Shown here one piece after another: positions 11,604 through 20,138 of a DNA stretch of 64,000 bases. Numbering within the stretch: position 1 is the first letter of the stretch; every line of letters begins with the position of its first letter. A model generated the notes under the pieces. That model ran no database searches. It saw nothing but the letters and a program-made list of their open reading frames with translations, and had not been told where the DNA came from. The position numbers and the translations under genes are program-made. The DNA is from Nocardioides sp. GY 10113 (GTDB lineage: Bacteria; Actinomycetota; Actinomycetes; Propionibacteriales; Nocardioidaceae): positions 248,001-312,000 of the forward strand of contig NZ_STGK01000003.1 in assembly GCF_004919105.1 (NCBI RefSeq), written 5' to 3'.

Positions 11604-13052
11604 TCAGTAGGCGCCGGAGGAGCCGACGACCGCGCGGAACGTGCGGGCCAGGATCGAGAGGTCCTGCATCATCGACCAGTTGTCGACGTAGAAGAGGTCG
11701 AGGCGGCGGGCCTCCTCGGCGGAGAGGTCGTTGCGGCCCGAGACCTGCCACAGGCCGGTCATGCCGGGCCGGACCAGCAGGCGGCGCTCCATGCCGCGCT
11801 CGTAGAGGTCGACCTCGGCCTGCACCTGGGGCCGGGGGCCGACCAGGCTCATCTCGCCGCGGACCACGTTGAGCAGCTGGGGGATCTCGTCGATCGAGTA
11901 GCGGCGCAGCCACCGGCCGGGCTTCGTGATCCGGGGGTCGTCCTTCATCTTGAACAGCAACGCGCTCTGGCCGGTCTGCTCCTGGAGGTCCTTCACCATC
12001 GCCTCGGCGTCGGGGACCATCGTGCGGAACTTGAAGCAGGCGAACGGCTGGCCGTCGCGGCCGATCCGCTGGTGGCTGAAGAGCACCGGGCCGCGGTCCG
12101 CGATCCAGATCCGCGCCGCCACGAAGGCCAGCAGCGGCGAGAACGCGAGCAGCAGCGCCAGCGAGCCGACCAGGTCGAACACGCGCTTGCCGAGTCGCGA
12201 GGCGTCGGCCCAGGTCGGGTGGCCGACGTGGATCACCGGCAGCCCGCCGATCGGGCGCACCGTGATCCGCTCCTGGGAGATGTCGGTGACGCTGGGCACG
12301 ATCGCCACGTGGATGCCGTGCTCCTCGAGCGCCCAGATCGTCTCGCGCAGCTCCTGGCCCGACGTGGTGCCGCCGGCGAAGAGGATAGTGTCGGTCCCGC
12401 TCGCCTGGGCGATCAGCACCGCGTCGGCGGAGTCGCCGATGATCGGTACGCCGGTGCCGGTCTCCGGGCGGTCGGCGTACTCGGTCGGCACGACGGCGCC
12501 GATCACCGAGAAGCCCAGCCACGGCTTGGCGGTGAGCACGCCGCTGACCTCGTCGATCTGAGCCGGCGAGCCGGCCATCAGCACCCGCACCTGCAGGTGA
12601 CCCCGGCGTCGTACCGCGTGCAGGCCGCGGCGGACGGCGAAGCGGCCCAGGCAGAGCAGCGGGATGCCGACCGCGAAGGTCAGCAGGAAGAAGCCGCGGG
12701 AGAGCTGGTACTTCACGAGGTAGCAGCCGATGCCGACGGCGGCGGCCGTGATCAGTCCGGCCCGCGCGACGCGCAGGTACTCCTCGGTGCCGCTGCCCAG
12801 GAGCATCCGGTCGTAGGCGCCGACGATCGCGCTGACCGCGATCCAGCCGAAGAGCACCAGGTAGCCGGCGGGGGAGAGGACCTGGGGCGCCTGGTAAGGG
12901 TTGGGCAGGAACTCCAGCCACCCCCGACCGAAGGTCGCGATCGCGGCGGTGGCGGCCAGGAGCGCCAGGTCGCTGATCAGGGGCGCGGCCGGGAGCAGTC
13001 GAAGTCCGGTGTTGCCCGCCGCGCCCGTGAACTGGCGCGTGCGCTCCGACAT
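11604..13052 (-). CDS. Polyprenyl-phosphate sugar-1-phosphate transferase
   Basis: Membrane enzyme that starts polysaccharide repeat units by moving a sugar phosphate onto the lipid carrier (WbaP/CpsE type). In 482 residues: four or five N-terminal helices (to about 150), a central CoA-binding-like domain (VRVLMAGSPAQIDEV), another helix near LVGSLALLLAFSPLLAFV, and the C-terminal bacterial sugar-transferase domain with [34 protein letters not shown] and [14 protein letters not shown]. The ATG at 13052 is preferred; a GTG at 13124 would add 24 residues, and neither has a clear ribosome binding site. Its neighbour downstream is a wrecked copy of itself. Confidence 0.9.
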   Translation of the reverse strand: MSERTRQFTGAAGNTGLRLLPAAPLISDLALLAATAAIATFGRGWLEFLPNPYQAPQVLSPAGYLVLFGWIAVSAIVGAYDRMLLGSGTEEYLRVARAGLITAAAVGIGCYLVKYQLSRGFFLLTFAVGIPLLCLGRFAVRRGLHAVRRRGHLQVRVLMAGSPAQIDEVSGVLTAKPWLGFSVIGAVVPTEYADRPETGTGVPIIGDSADAVLIAQASGTDTILFAGGTTSGQELRETIWALEEHGIHVAIVPSVTDISQERITVRPIGGLPVIHVGHPTWADASRLGKRVFDLVGSLALLLAFSPLLAFVAARIWIADRGPVLFSHQRIGRDGQPFACFKFRTMVPDAEAMVKDLQEQTGQSALLFKMKDDPRITKPGRWLRRYSIDEIPQLLNVVRGEMSLVGPRPQVQAEVDLYERGMERRLLVRPGMTGLWQVSGRNDLSAEEARRLDLFYVDNWSMMQDLSILARTFRAVVGSSGAY

Positions 13053-13193
13053 AGCCGTCAAGGCCGTCCCCCTGCTACCTGCTGTCCCCGAGTTCCCCAC
13101 GAACTCCGGTCCGGATGCTCTCACTCATTGACAGAGGAATTACTCAGTTTTCGGGATGTCAGTCGATGTGATCTGGCTTAAATATCCGACCCA

Positions 13194-13242
13194 GTGGCTT
13201 CGAGGCTTCCGTCGAGGCCCGCAAGCTCGCACATCAACCACC
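13194..13242. repeat. Degenerate REP-like element, copy 5
   Basis: GTGGCTTCGAGGC at the left and CACATCAACCACC at the right, clearly related to the four better copies but eroded. It lies between the intact and the decayed sugar transferase genes. Confidence 0.6.
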
Positions 13243-13256
13243 GCCTGGTCTAGACC

Positions 13257-14521
13257 TCAGTAGGGGCCGGAGGCTCCGAACACCGCGTCGACGGTGCGGC
13301 CGAGGATCTTCAGGTCCTTCATCATCGACCAGTTGTCGACGTAGAAGAGGTCGAGGCGGCGGGCCTCGTCGGCGGAGAGGTCGTTGTGACCGGCGACCTG
13401 CCACAGGCCGGTCATGCCGGGCGGACGAGGAGGCGGTGCTCCCTGCCGCCCTCGTAGAGGGCGACCTCGGCCTGCACCTGCGGGCGCGGGCCGACCAGGC
13501 TCATGTCGCCCTTCAGGACGTTGAAGAGCTGGGGCAGCTCGTCGATGGAGTAGCGGCGCAGCCACCGGCCCGGCGTGGTGATCCGGGGTGTCGTCCTTTC
13601 TTGAACAGCAGTGCGCTCTGGCCGGTCTGCTCCTTCAGGTCTCTCACCATCGCCTCGGCGTCGGTGACCATGGTGCGGAACTTGAAGCACCCGAACGCGT
13701 GGCCGTGCCGGCCGATCCGACGGTGGCTGAACAGGATCGGGCCGCGGTCGTCGAGCCAGATCCGGGACGCGACGAAGGCGAAGACGGGGGATTGCGCCGA
13801 TCAGCGCCAGCGGGCCGATCACGTCGGAGGCGCGCTTGCCCCAGCGGGAGGCGTCGGCCCAGGTGGGGTGGCCGACGTGGATCAGCGGGAGGCCGTCGAT
13901 CGGATGCATCGAGACCCGCTCCTGCGCGATGTCGGTGATGCTCGGCGCCACCACGACGCCGACGCCCCTCTCCTCCAGGGCCCAGATCATCTGCCGCAGG
14001 TCCTCGCCGCTGGTGCAGCCCCCCGGTCACGAAGATGACGTCGGCCTCGACTGCCTCGACCGCCTCGACCGCCTCGACCGCCTCGGCCAGGCGCACCACG
14101 TCGCCGGGCCGCCGAGCACCGGCACGCCGGCCGGCCGTCTGGGCGAGGGCCTCGCCGTCGGGCACCACGGTGCCCACCACGATGTGGCCGAGCCAGGGTC
14201 GGTCGCTCAGCCCGCGCCGATCTCGTCGACCTGCCGCGGGGTGCCGTACATCAGCACCCGCATCTGCCGGTGATCGCGGCGCCGGGTGCTCTGCACTGCC
14301 TGACGCAGGGCGAAGCGGCCGATCAGCAGCCCCGCCGTACCGAGCTCGGGTTGGCTGTTGAACGGGTTCGGGAAGACCTCCAGGTACTGGCGGCCCGCGG
14401 ACGAGACACCCGCCACGGCCGCGATGACCGCCACGTCGACCGCCAGCGCGGCGACCGGCATGAACCTCAGCGGCCGCAGGTGGTGCTGCATGCGCGGCGC
14501 CGTCCGCGCGCGCTCCATCAT
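13257..14521 (-). pseudogene. Decayed copy of the polyprenyl-phosphate sugar transferase
   Basis: Fragments in different frames line up along the gene at 11604-13052: [88 protein letters not shown], and TGLWQVAGHNDLSADEARRL to the stop. At least four frameshifts separate them, and about 80 residues of membrane helices between PNPF and LIGRFALR are missing. A GCCTCGACC-type microsatellite lies near 14040-14085. So many separate lesions rule out a single sequencing error. The start is placed at the ATG at 14521. Confidence 0.88.
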
Positions 14522-14742
14522 CGTCGTCACGCCAGTTCCCCCATGACAGTTCCCCCAGGAACCCTGTCGGATCCGATACCCACACGGAGCGACGTCGATG
14601 GCGAATGCGTGGGCGGTGCCGAAGGCACCTTCCCGATCCGGCGGGGCGCACGGCGCACTGTTGCTCACCGGATTCACCAATATGGGTCACGGCAACCAAT
14701 CAGCGTCCAGACCGGTGTGCAGGGTGGGAGGGCGAGGCCGGT

Positions 14743-14748
14743 TAGGGT
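14743..14748 (+). promoter_or_regulatory. -10 box of the leaderless epimerase gene
   Basis: TAGGGT, seven bases, then ATG at 14756. The rest of 14522-14742 shows no gene or clear signal. Confidence 0.55.
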
Positions 14749-14755
14749 CCGGGGC

Positions 14756-15760
14756 ATGAAGGTTCTCGTCACCGGCGGCGCCGGCTACCTCGGCTCCATC
14801 ACGTGCAAGGCGCTCGAGGAGGCAGGCCACACCCCGGTCGTGCTCGACTCGCTGCTGGTCGGGCCGCGGGCGTTCGTCGGCGACCGCGTCTTCTACGAGG
14901 GCGACATCGCCGACCGGGCGCTGCTGCGCCGCATCGTCGCCGAGCACCCCGACCTCGAGGCGACGATCCACATGGCCGCACGGATCGTCGTACCGGAGTC
15001 GGTGGAGCTGCCCTACGAGTACTACCGCGACAACGTCGCCAAGTCGCTCGAGCTCTTCGACGAGCTGGTGGCGCTCGGCAAGCCGCGGCTGCTCTTCTCC
15101 TCGACCGCCTCGCTCTACGCGCTCAAGGACGACTTCGAGGTGCGCGAGGACGACGCCCTCTCCACCAACTCCCCGTACGCCCGCACGAAGCGGATGATGG
15201 AGCAGGTGCTGGAGGACATGGCGGTGGCGACGCCGCTGCGTGCGGTCATCCTGCGCTACTTCAACCCGATCGGCGCCGACCCGGACCTCGAGACCGGCTA
15301 CCACCTCAAGGACGCCACGCACGTGGTGCCGCTGATGGCGCAGACCGCGCTCGGGCAGCGCGACGTCTTCACCATCACCGGCACCGACCTGCCCACCCGC
15401 GACGGCACCGGCATCCGCGACTACATCCACGCCTGGGACCTGGCGCGCGCGCACGTGGTCGCGGTGGAGAAGTTCGACTCCGTGCTCGCGGCCGTCGACG
15501 CCCCGTCGACCGTGATCAACATCGGCGGCGGCGACGGGGTCACCGTCCGCGAGCTGCTGGCGGCCGTCGAGCGGGTCGTCGGCCGACCGGTCCCGGTGCG
15601 CGAGGCGCCCTCGCGGCCGGGCGACGCCGTCGGCGCGTTCGCCAACGCCGACAAGGCCTACGAGCTGCTCGGCTGGAAGACCGAGCTGACGCTCGACGAC
15701 GCGATCGCCTCCGCGCTGGCCTGGGGCGAGAAGCGCAAGGCGATCCTCGGCTACGACTGA
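14756..15760 (+). CDS. galE: UDP-glucose 4-epimerase-like NAD-dependent epimerase
   Basis: Extended short-chain dehydrogenase that probably interconverts UDP-glucose and UDP-galactose. The 334 residues start MKVLVTGGAGYLGSITCKAL (NAD-binding), then HMAARIVVPESVE, SSTASLYAL, the YARTKRMMEQ catalytic Tyr-Lys pair, LRYFNPIGADPD and GTGIRDYIHAWDLARAH, as in GalE. The ATG at 14756 follows a leaderless-type -10 box; in-frame sequence upstream overlaps the pseudogene and is ignored. Substrate specificity among nucleotide sugars is not certain. Confidence 0.88.
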   Translation: MKVLVTGGAGYLGSITCKALEEAGHTPVVLDSLLVGPRAFVGDRVFYEGDIADRALLRRIVAEHPDLEATIHMAARIVVPESVELPYEYYRDNVAKSLELFDELVALGKPRLLFSSTASLYALKDDFEVREDDALSTNSPYARTKRMMEQVLEDMAVATPLRAVILRYFNPIGADPDLETGYHLKDATHVVPLMAQTALGQRDVFTITGTDLPTRDGTGIRDYIHAWDLARAHVVAVEKFDSVLAAVDAPSTVINIGGGDGVTVRELLAAVERVVGRPVPVREAPSRPGDAVGAFANADKAYELLGWKTELTLDDAIASALAWGEKRKAILGYD

Positions 15761-15820
15761 GCTGACCTGATCCGGCCTGACCTGACTGACCTGACCGACT
15801 GATCTGCCGAGGGCGGCGTG

Positions 15821-16804
15821 GTGAGCTCCAGCCGACGCGACCGCCGGGTGCTGGCCGGCGGGATCGCCGCGATCGTGGTCGCGGTGGTGGTGGCCGTCGC
15901 TGCCGCGCTGTGGACGACCGCCGGGCCGGTCGACCGGGCGCCGGTGGCCTCGCCGACGGCGTCGGCGCTGCCGTCGGTCGCGGTGTCGGGTGCTGCGTCG
16001 GCTCCGGCCTCCCGCCGTACGGCGGAGGTGGTGACGCCCAGCCCGGCCGCGCCGCTGGAGCCGCTGCCGGAGCCGACCTCCGCGCCGGGGGCGCCCGCGT
16101 CCGTGCCGGCCCCGCCGGCCGGCGGACGGTCGCTGGCCGGGCGGGTGATCGTGATCGACCCCGGCCACCAGCTGGGCAACTCCCGGTTCCCCGCGCAGGT
16201 CAACGCCAGCGTCGACGCCGGCGGGTTCACCAAGGCCTGCAACACGACCGGCACCGCCACCGACGGCGGCTACCCGGAGGCGACGTTCGCCTGGGAGGTC
16301 GCGGTGCTGATGCGCGAGGAGCTCGAGGCGGCCGGCGCGACGGTCGTGCTCACCCGATCCAGCAACAGCGCGTCCGCCTGGGGCCCGTGCATCGACGAGC
16401 GCGGTCGGATCGGCAACCCGGGGTGGTCCGGCCCCACCGCCGACCTCGAGATCAGCCTGCACGGCGACGGCAACCTCTCCGCGGGAGCGCGCGGCTTCCA
16501 CGTCATCGCCCCGGAGTCGCGCGCCGGGTGGACCGACGACATCGCGGCGCCCTCGCTGGTGCTGGCGCGGGCGGTGCGCGACGGGCTGCTCGGCGTCGGG
16601 GTGCCGGTGTCGACGTACCTCGGGGTCGACGGCCTGGACGTGCGGGGGGACCTGGGCACCCTGAACTGGTCCGACAAGCCGACCGTGATGGTCGAGCTGG
16701 GCAACATGCGGGACCCGGGGGACGCGGCGCTGATGACGTCGGCCGCCGGGCGGCGTACCTATGCGGTGGGCGTGGTCGCCGGGGTCACGCGGTTCCTGGG
16801 GTAG
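15821..16804 (+). CDS. Secreted N-acetylmuramoyl-L-alanine amidase
   Basis: Zinc amidase (Amidase_3) that cleaves the peptide stem from peptidoglycan. Residues of about 10-30 form an uncleaved anchor or signal segment (LAGGIAAIVVAVVVAVAAALW); a Pro/Ala/Ser-rich linker to about residue 105 would span the wall. Zinc ligands and catalytic residues are visible: DPGHQLGN, the Glu in PEATFAWEVA, SLHGDGN and the catalytic Glu in VMVELGNMRD. The GTG at 15821 stands seven bases after GAGGG; a GTG at 15818 is also possible. It follows the epimerase after a TGACCTGAC-rich stretch (15761-15800). Confidence 0.87.
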   Translation: MSSSRRDRRVLAGGIAAIVVAVVVAVAAALWTTAGPVDRAPVASPTASALPSVAVSGAASAPASRRTAEVVTPSPAAPLEPLPEPTSAPGAPASVPAPPAGGRSLAGRVIVIDPGHQLGNSRFPAQVNASVDAGGFTKACNTTGTATDGGYPEATFAWEVAVLMREELEAAGATVVLTRSSNSASAWGPCIDERGRIGNPGWSGPTADLEISLHGDGNLSAGARGFHVIAPESRAGWTDDIAAPSLVLARAVRDGLLGVGVPVSTYLGVDGLDVRGDLGTLNWSDKPTVMVELGNMRDPGDAALMTSAAGRRTYAVGVVAGVTRFLG

Positions 16805-16832
16805 GCGTCGCCGGCGGCGCCCGCCGCGTCGG

Positions 16833-16838
16833 TAGGGT
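16833..16838 (+). promoter_or_regulatory. -10 box of leaderless gpgS
   Basis: TAGGGT, six bases, then the ATG of gpgS; no ribosome binding site. Confidence 0.55.
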
Positions 16839-16844
16839 CGCCGC

Positions 16845-17768
16845 ATGGCAGCCGTCCACCCCGCGCCAGCAGTCCGCACGGCGCACTGGGACGACTGGAC
16901 CCTCGACGACCTGCGTGCGCTCAAGGGGACGCAGCGGGTCAGCCTCGTCGTACCGGCGCGCAACGAGGCCGCCACGGTCGGCTCCGTCGTCGGACGGGTC
17001 CGCGAGGCCCTGGTGGAGACCGTCGACCTGCTCGACGAGATCGTCGTCATCGACAGCGACTCCACCGACGCGACGTACGCCGTCGCCGAGGAGGCGGGTG
17101 CGCGGGTGCACCGCGCCTCCGAGATCCGGTCCGAGCTCGGCGCGCGCCCCGGCAAGGGCGAGGCGATGTGGAAGTCGCTCTTCGTCACCACCGGCGACCT
17201 GGTCGTCTTCATGGACGCCGACCTGCTCGACTGGGACACCCACTTCGTGCCCGGCCTGCTCGGCCCGCTGCTCGAGCCCGACTCGCCCGTCGCGCTGGTC
17301 AAGGGGTTCTACGAGCGGCCCGGCGTCGGCGGCGGGCTGGAGGGCGGACGGGTCACCGAGCTCGTCGCCCGGCCCCTGATCGCTCTGCTCTTCCCCGAGC
17401 TCGCCGGGCTGGTGCAGCCGCTGGCCGGGGAGTGGGCGATCCGGCGCTCGCTCTTCGCGCGGCTGGCCGTGCCGACCGGGTACGCCGTGGAGCTGGCCGC
17501 CCTCGTCGACACGGCGCGGCTGCTCGGTCCCGCGGCGCTGGCGCAGGTCGACCTCGGGGTGCGCGCGCACCGGCACCAGGCGCTGCGTGACCTCGGCGGG
17601 ATGGCCACCCAGATCCTGGCGGCCGCGCTGGCCCGCGCCGGTGCTGTCGGGGCCGGTGTCGAGGCGGCGGAGGTGCTGCTGCGACAGTTCGGGGCCGAGG
17701 CTGGCGGGCGACCGCTGGACCGGGCGGTGCCGATCGACGAACGACCACCTGCGGAGGAGTACCTGTGA
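16845..17768 (+). CDS. gpgS: Glucosyl-3-phosphoglycerate synthase
   Basis: Family GT81 transferase moving glucose from a nucleotide sugar to 3-phosphoglycerate, the first step toward glucosylglycerate and methylglucose lipopolysaccharide. The 307 residues contain VPARNEAATVG, IDSDSTDAT, GKGEAMWKSL and the metal-binding DAD motif in VVFMDADLLDWDTHFVPGLLGP, as in M. tuberculosis Rv1208. There also folP2 (Rv1207) is adjacent, as here. The GTG of folP2 overlaps its stop by four bases, so expression is coupled. Confidence 0.93.
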   Translation: MAAVHPAPAVRTAHWDDWTLDDLRALKGTQRVSLVVPARNEAATVGSVVGRVREALVETVDLLDEIVVIDSDSTDATYAVAEEAGARVHRASEIRSELGARPGKGEAMWKSLFVTTGDLVVFMDADLLDWDTHFVPGLLGPLLEPDSPVALVKGFYERPGVGGGLEGGRVTELVARPLIALLFPELAGLVQPLAGEWAIRRSLFARLAVPTGYAVELAALVDTARLLGPAALAQVDLGVRAHRHQALRDLGGMATQILAAALARAGAVGAGVEAAEVLLRQFGAEAGGRPLDRAVPIDERPPAEEYL

Positions 17769-18643
17769 GCGTTGCGGCCAGTCCGATGCGGTTCGGGCGC
17801 CACCGGTTCGACGCCGACGCCAGCCTGATGATGGCGATCGTCAACCGGACCCCCGACTCGTTCTTCGACCAGGGCGCCACCTGGGCCGAGGACGCCGCGT
17901 TCGCCCGCGTCGCCGAGGTGGTCGCGCAGGGCGCCGAGATCGTCGACATCGGCGGCATCAAGGCCGCGCCCGGCGTCGAGATCGGACCCGCCGAGGAGAA
18001 GGCGCGGGTCGTCGACTTCGTCGCACGGGTCCGCGAGCACTTCCCGGAGGTCGTGATCTCCGTCGACACCTGGCGGGCCGAGGTCGGGGACGCGGTCTGC
18101 TCGGCTGGAGCGGACATCCTCAACGACGCCTGGGGCGGCGCCGACCCCGAGCTCGTCGACGTCGCGGCGGCGTACGACGTCGGGATCGTGTGCACCCACA
18201 CCGGCGGTGCGACGCCGCGGACGCGGCCCTACCGGGTCGAGTACGACGACGTGATGGCCTCGGTGCTCGCCGACACCCTGGGGTACGCGTCGCGGGCGCT
18301 GGAGGCGGGCGTGGCGCGCGAGTCGATCCTGATCGACCCCGCGCACGACTTCGGCAAGAACACCTTCCACTCCCTCGAGGTGACCCGGCGGCTGGGGGAG
18401 ATGGTCGAGACCGGGTGGCCGGTGCTGGTCTCGCTCTCCAACAAGGACTTCGTCGGGGAGTCGCTCGGGCTGCCGGTGGGACAGCGGCTGGTCGGCACGC
18501 TCGCCGCGACCTCGCTGTGCGCGCTGGCCGGGGCGCGGGTCTACCGCGTGCACCAGGTGGTGGAGACGCGGGAGACCGTCGACATGGTCGCCACCATCGC
18601 CGGGCGGCGGGCGCCGCTGCGGGCGATCCGGGGGATCCAGTGA
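17765..18643 (+). CDS. folP2: Dihydropteroate synthase paralogue FolP2
   Basis: TIM-barrel protein of the dihydropteroate synthase family, 292 residues, with MAIVNRTPDSFFDQGATW, EIVDIGGIKAAPG, ILNDAWGGADPEL and IDPAHDFGKNTFHSLE. It resembles the actinobacterial FolP2 group rather than FolP1; for the mycobacterial member dihydropteroate synthase activity has not been shown and its reaction is unknown. The GTG at 17765 overlaps the gpgS stop (GTGA) with GGAGGAG upstream. The steady pairing with gpgS suggests a role in that pathway or its regulation. Confidence 0.88.
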   Translation: MSVAASPMRFGRHRFDADASLMMAIVNRTPDSFFDQGATWAEDAAFARVAEVVAQGAEIVDIGGIKAAPGVEIGPAEEKARVVDFVARVREHFPEVVISVDTWRAEVGDAVCSAGADILNDAWGGADPELVDVAAAYDVGIVCTHTGGATPRTRPYRVEYDDVMASVLADTLGYASRALEAGVARESILIDPAHDFGKNTFHSLEVTRRLGEMVETGWPVLVSLSNKDFVGESLGLPVGQRLVGTLAATSLCALAGARVYRVHQVVETRETVDMVATIAGRRAPLRAIRGIQ

Positions 18644-19272
18644 GCGCCGGTCTGCCGGGGCTGCCGGGGCTGCCGGTGGGGCTGCCGGTGGGGCTGCCGG
18701 TGGCGTTGGTGCCGGGGGTGCGGGCGCTGCTGCCGCGGTACGCGTCCATCGAGGACCCGGTGGCCGAGCTGCGCGCCGCGTGCCTGAAGGTCGTCGGCGG
18801 CCTGGGGCCGCGGGTCGCCGTGATCGCCTCGGACGCCTCCGGGGGGTCCGGGCGGGAGGTCGGCGAGGCGCTGGTCGCCGCCGCCGGGGCCGAGTCGTGT
18901 GCCCCAGACCCCGCTATGGGTCGGTCTCAGGCACACGACCCCATCAGCGGCGTGCTGGTGGTCGGCAACGGGTCGGCCAAGCGCACCGAGAAGGCGCCCG
19001 GCCACCTCGACGAACGTGCCGAGGCCTTCGACGACGCGCTGCTCGCGGCGGTGCGGACCCTGGACTTCTCCGCGATCGACGCCGACCTCGCGGCCGAGCT
19101 GTGGGCCGACGTCGAGGCGATGCGCTGCCTGCCCGAGCTGGTCGCCCGCGGCTCGGGTGGAGACGCCGACGGCAATGTGTCGGGACCCGCGGAGATCCTT
19201 TACCGGGACGCGCCGTACGGCGTGGCCTACTGTGTGGCCCGCTGGGCACCGGCGCCCGACGTGTCGGCGTGA
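18640..19272 (+). CDS. LigB-like (class III extradiol dioxygenase fold) protein, altered N-terminus
   Basis: Resembles the actinobacterial LigB-like family by its C-terminal half: VLVVGNGSAKRTEKAPGHLDERAEAFD and LYRDAPYGVAYCVARW. The family normally begins with a CPHPP-type segment supplying a metal ligand; here residues 2-20 are instead a low-complexity GLP/GLPV repeat encoded by a CTGCCGG-based tandem array (18655-18712). At 210 residues it is somewhat short. Catalysis therefore looks doubtful and the function is unknown. The GTG at 18640 overlaps the folP2 stop by four bases, making it the third gene of the gpgS operon. Confidence 0.7.
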   Translation: MSAGLPGLPGLPVGLPVGLPVALVPGVRALLPRYASIEDPVAELRAACLKVVGGLGPRVAVIASDASGGSGREVGEALVAAAGAESCAPDPAMGRSQAHDPISGVLVVGNGSAKRTEKAPGHLDERAEAFDDALLAAVRTLDFSAIDADLAAELWADVEAMRCLPELVARGSGGDADGNVSGPAEILYRDAPYGVAYCVARWAPAPDVSA

Positions 19273-19311
19273 GGTCGTCCTGCGCGAGGTGGGCGTGAGA
19301 GGGGTACGGCG

Positions 19312-20052
19312 ATGAGCCTGATGGCGCTCGGTGGGTTCCTCGTCGTCGTCGGCGCCTGCGACCTGCTGCGCTTCGACCGCGACGCCGTGAGCCCGCGCCG
19401 GCTGGCCGCGATCCTGGCCGCGGGTGCGGTGCTGCTCGCGCTCTTCCTCGCCTGGGCCGGCGACTCGTTCGGTCGCGGACTCGTGCTCTTCCTCGGCCTC
19501 TTCGCCGGGTTCGCGCTGTGGGTCGTCGCCTCGTCGGCGGCCCTCACGCAAGGCGGGGCGCACGTCCGCCGGTGGCGCGCGGCCGCCTTCTCCGGGCTCG
19601 CGCTCGGCGCCGCGGTGGGGCTCCTCGGCGTCGGTGCGCTGGAGGAGTGGGTCGAGTGGCCCGCGCGCATGGACTCGACCGTCTTCGCGCACTGGCCCGC
19701 TGCGGACGTCACCGTCTCCGCCGGCGCCGTGCTGCTGCAGCTGGCCACCGGCAACCTGATCGTCCGGCTGGTGCTCGACGCGGTCGGCGTACCGGCGGTC
19801 ACGAACGAGAAGAAGCTCAAGGGTGGGCGGCTGCTCGGACCGATGGAGCGGATCTTCATCGTCGGGCTCGGCCACATCGGCGAGGTCACCGCGGCCGCGA
19901 TCGTCGTCGCCGCCAAGGGGCTGCTCCGCTTCCCCGAGCTGAACGCCAGCGCGAAGGCCGGGCCCAGCGACGTCACGGAGTACTTCCTCATCGGCTCCTT
20001 CGCCAGCTGGCTGATCGGCCTGGCCGGCGTCTCGCTGATCTATCTCGCCTGA
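19312..20052 (+). CDS. Conserved membrane protein of unknown function
   Basis: A 246-residue protein with about six hydrophobic segments; the first three (residues 1-85) are spaced by basic loops. The most distinctive stretch is LKGGRLLGPMERIFIVGLGHIG followed by TAAAIVVAAKGLLRFPEL, a pattern I associate with uncharacterised actinobacterial membrane proteins. No catalytic motif is recognised. The ATG at 19312 lies 39 bases after the LigB-like gene with weak GGTACGGCG upstream, so it may belong to the gpgS operon. Confidence 0.65.
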   Translation: MSLMALGGFLVVVGACDLLRFDRDAVSPRRLAAILAAGAVLLALFLAWAGDSFGRGLVLFLGLFAGFALWVVASSAALTQGGAHVRRWRAAAFSGLALGAAVGLLGVGALEEWVEWPARMDSTVFAHWPAADVTVSAGAVLLQLATGNLIVRLVLDAVGVPAVTNEKKLKGGRLLGPMERIFIVGLGHIGEVTAAAIVVAAKGLLRFPELNASAKAGPSDVTEYFLIGSFASWLIGLAGVSLIYLA

Positions 20053-20090
20053 TCCCGCCTGATCCCGCCTGATCCCGTCTGATCTCGCCT
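20047..20090. repeat. Short tandem repeat after the membrane protein gene
   Basis: About four copies of a 10-base unit (GCCTGATCCC), the first overlapping the stop codon. No hairpin. Other than the promoter at 20126 nothing else is seen in this gap. Confidence 0.7.
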
Positions 20091-20125
20091 GGCCGGCCCC
20101 CGCCCGCGGCGGCGTCCGGGCGTCG

Positions 20126-20131
20126 TACCCT
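20126..20131 (+). promoter_or_regulatory. -10 box of leaderless enoyl-CoA hydratase gene
   Basis: TACCCT, seven bases, then the GTG at 20139. Confidence 0.45.
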
Positions 20132-20138
20132 CGGGGCC

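Noticed and set aside
13257..14521. Sequencing error in a functional second sugar transferase
   Set aside because: Several frameshifts plus a deletion of about 80 residues are confined to this copy while neighbours are intact.
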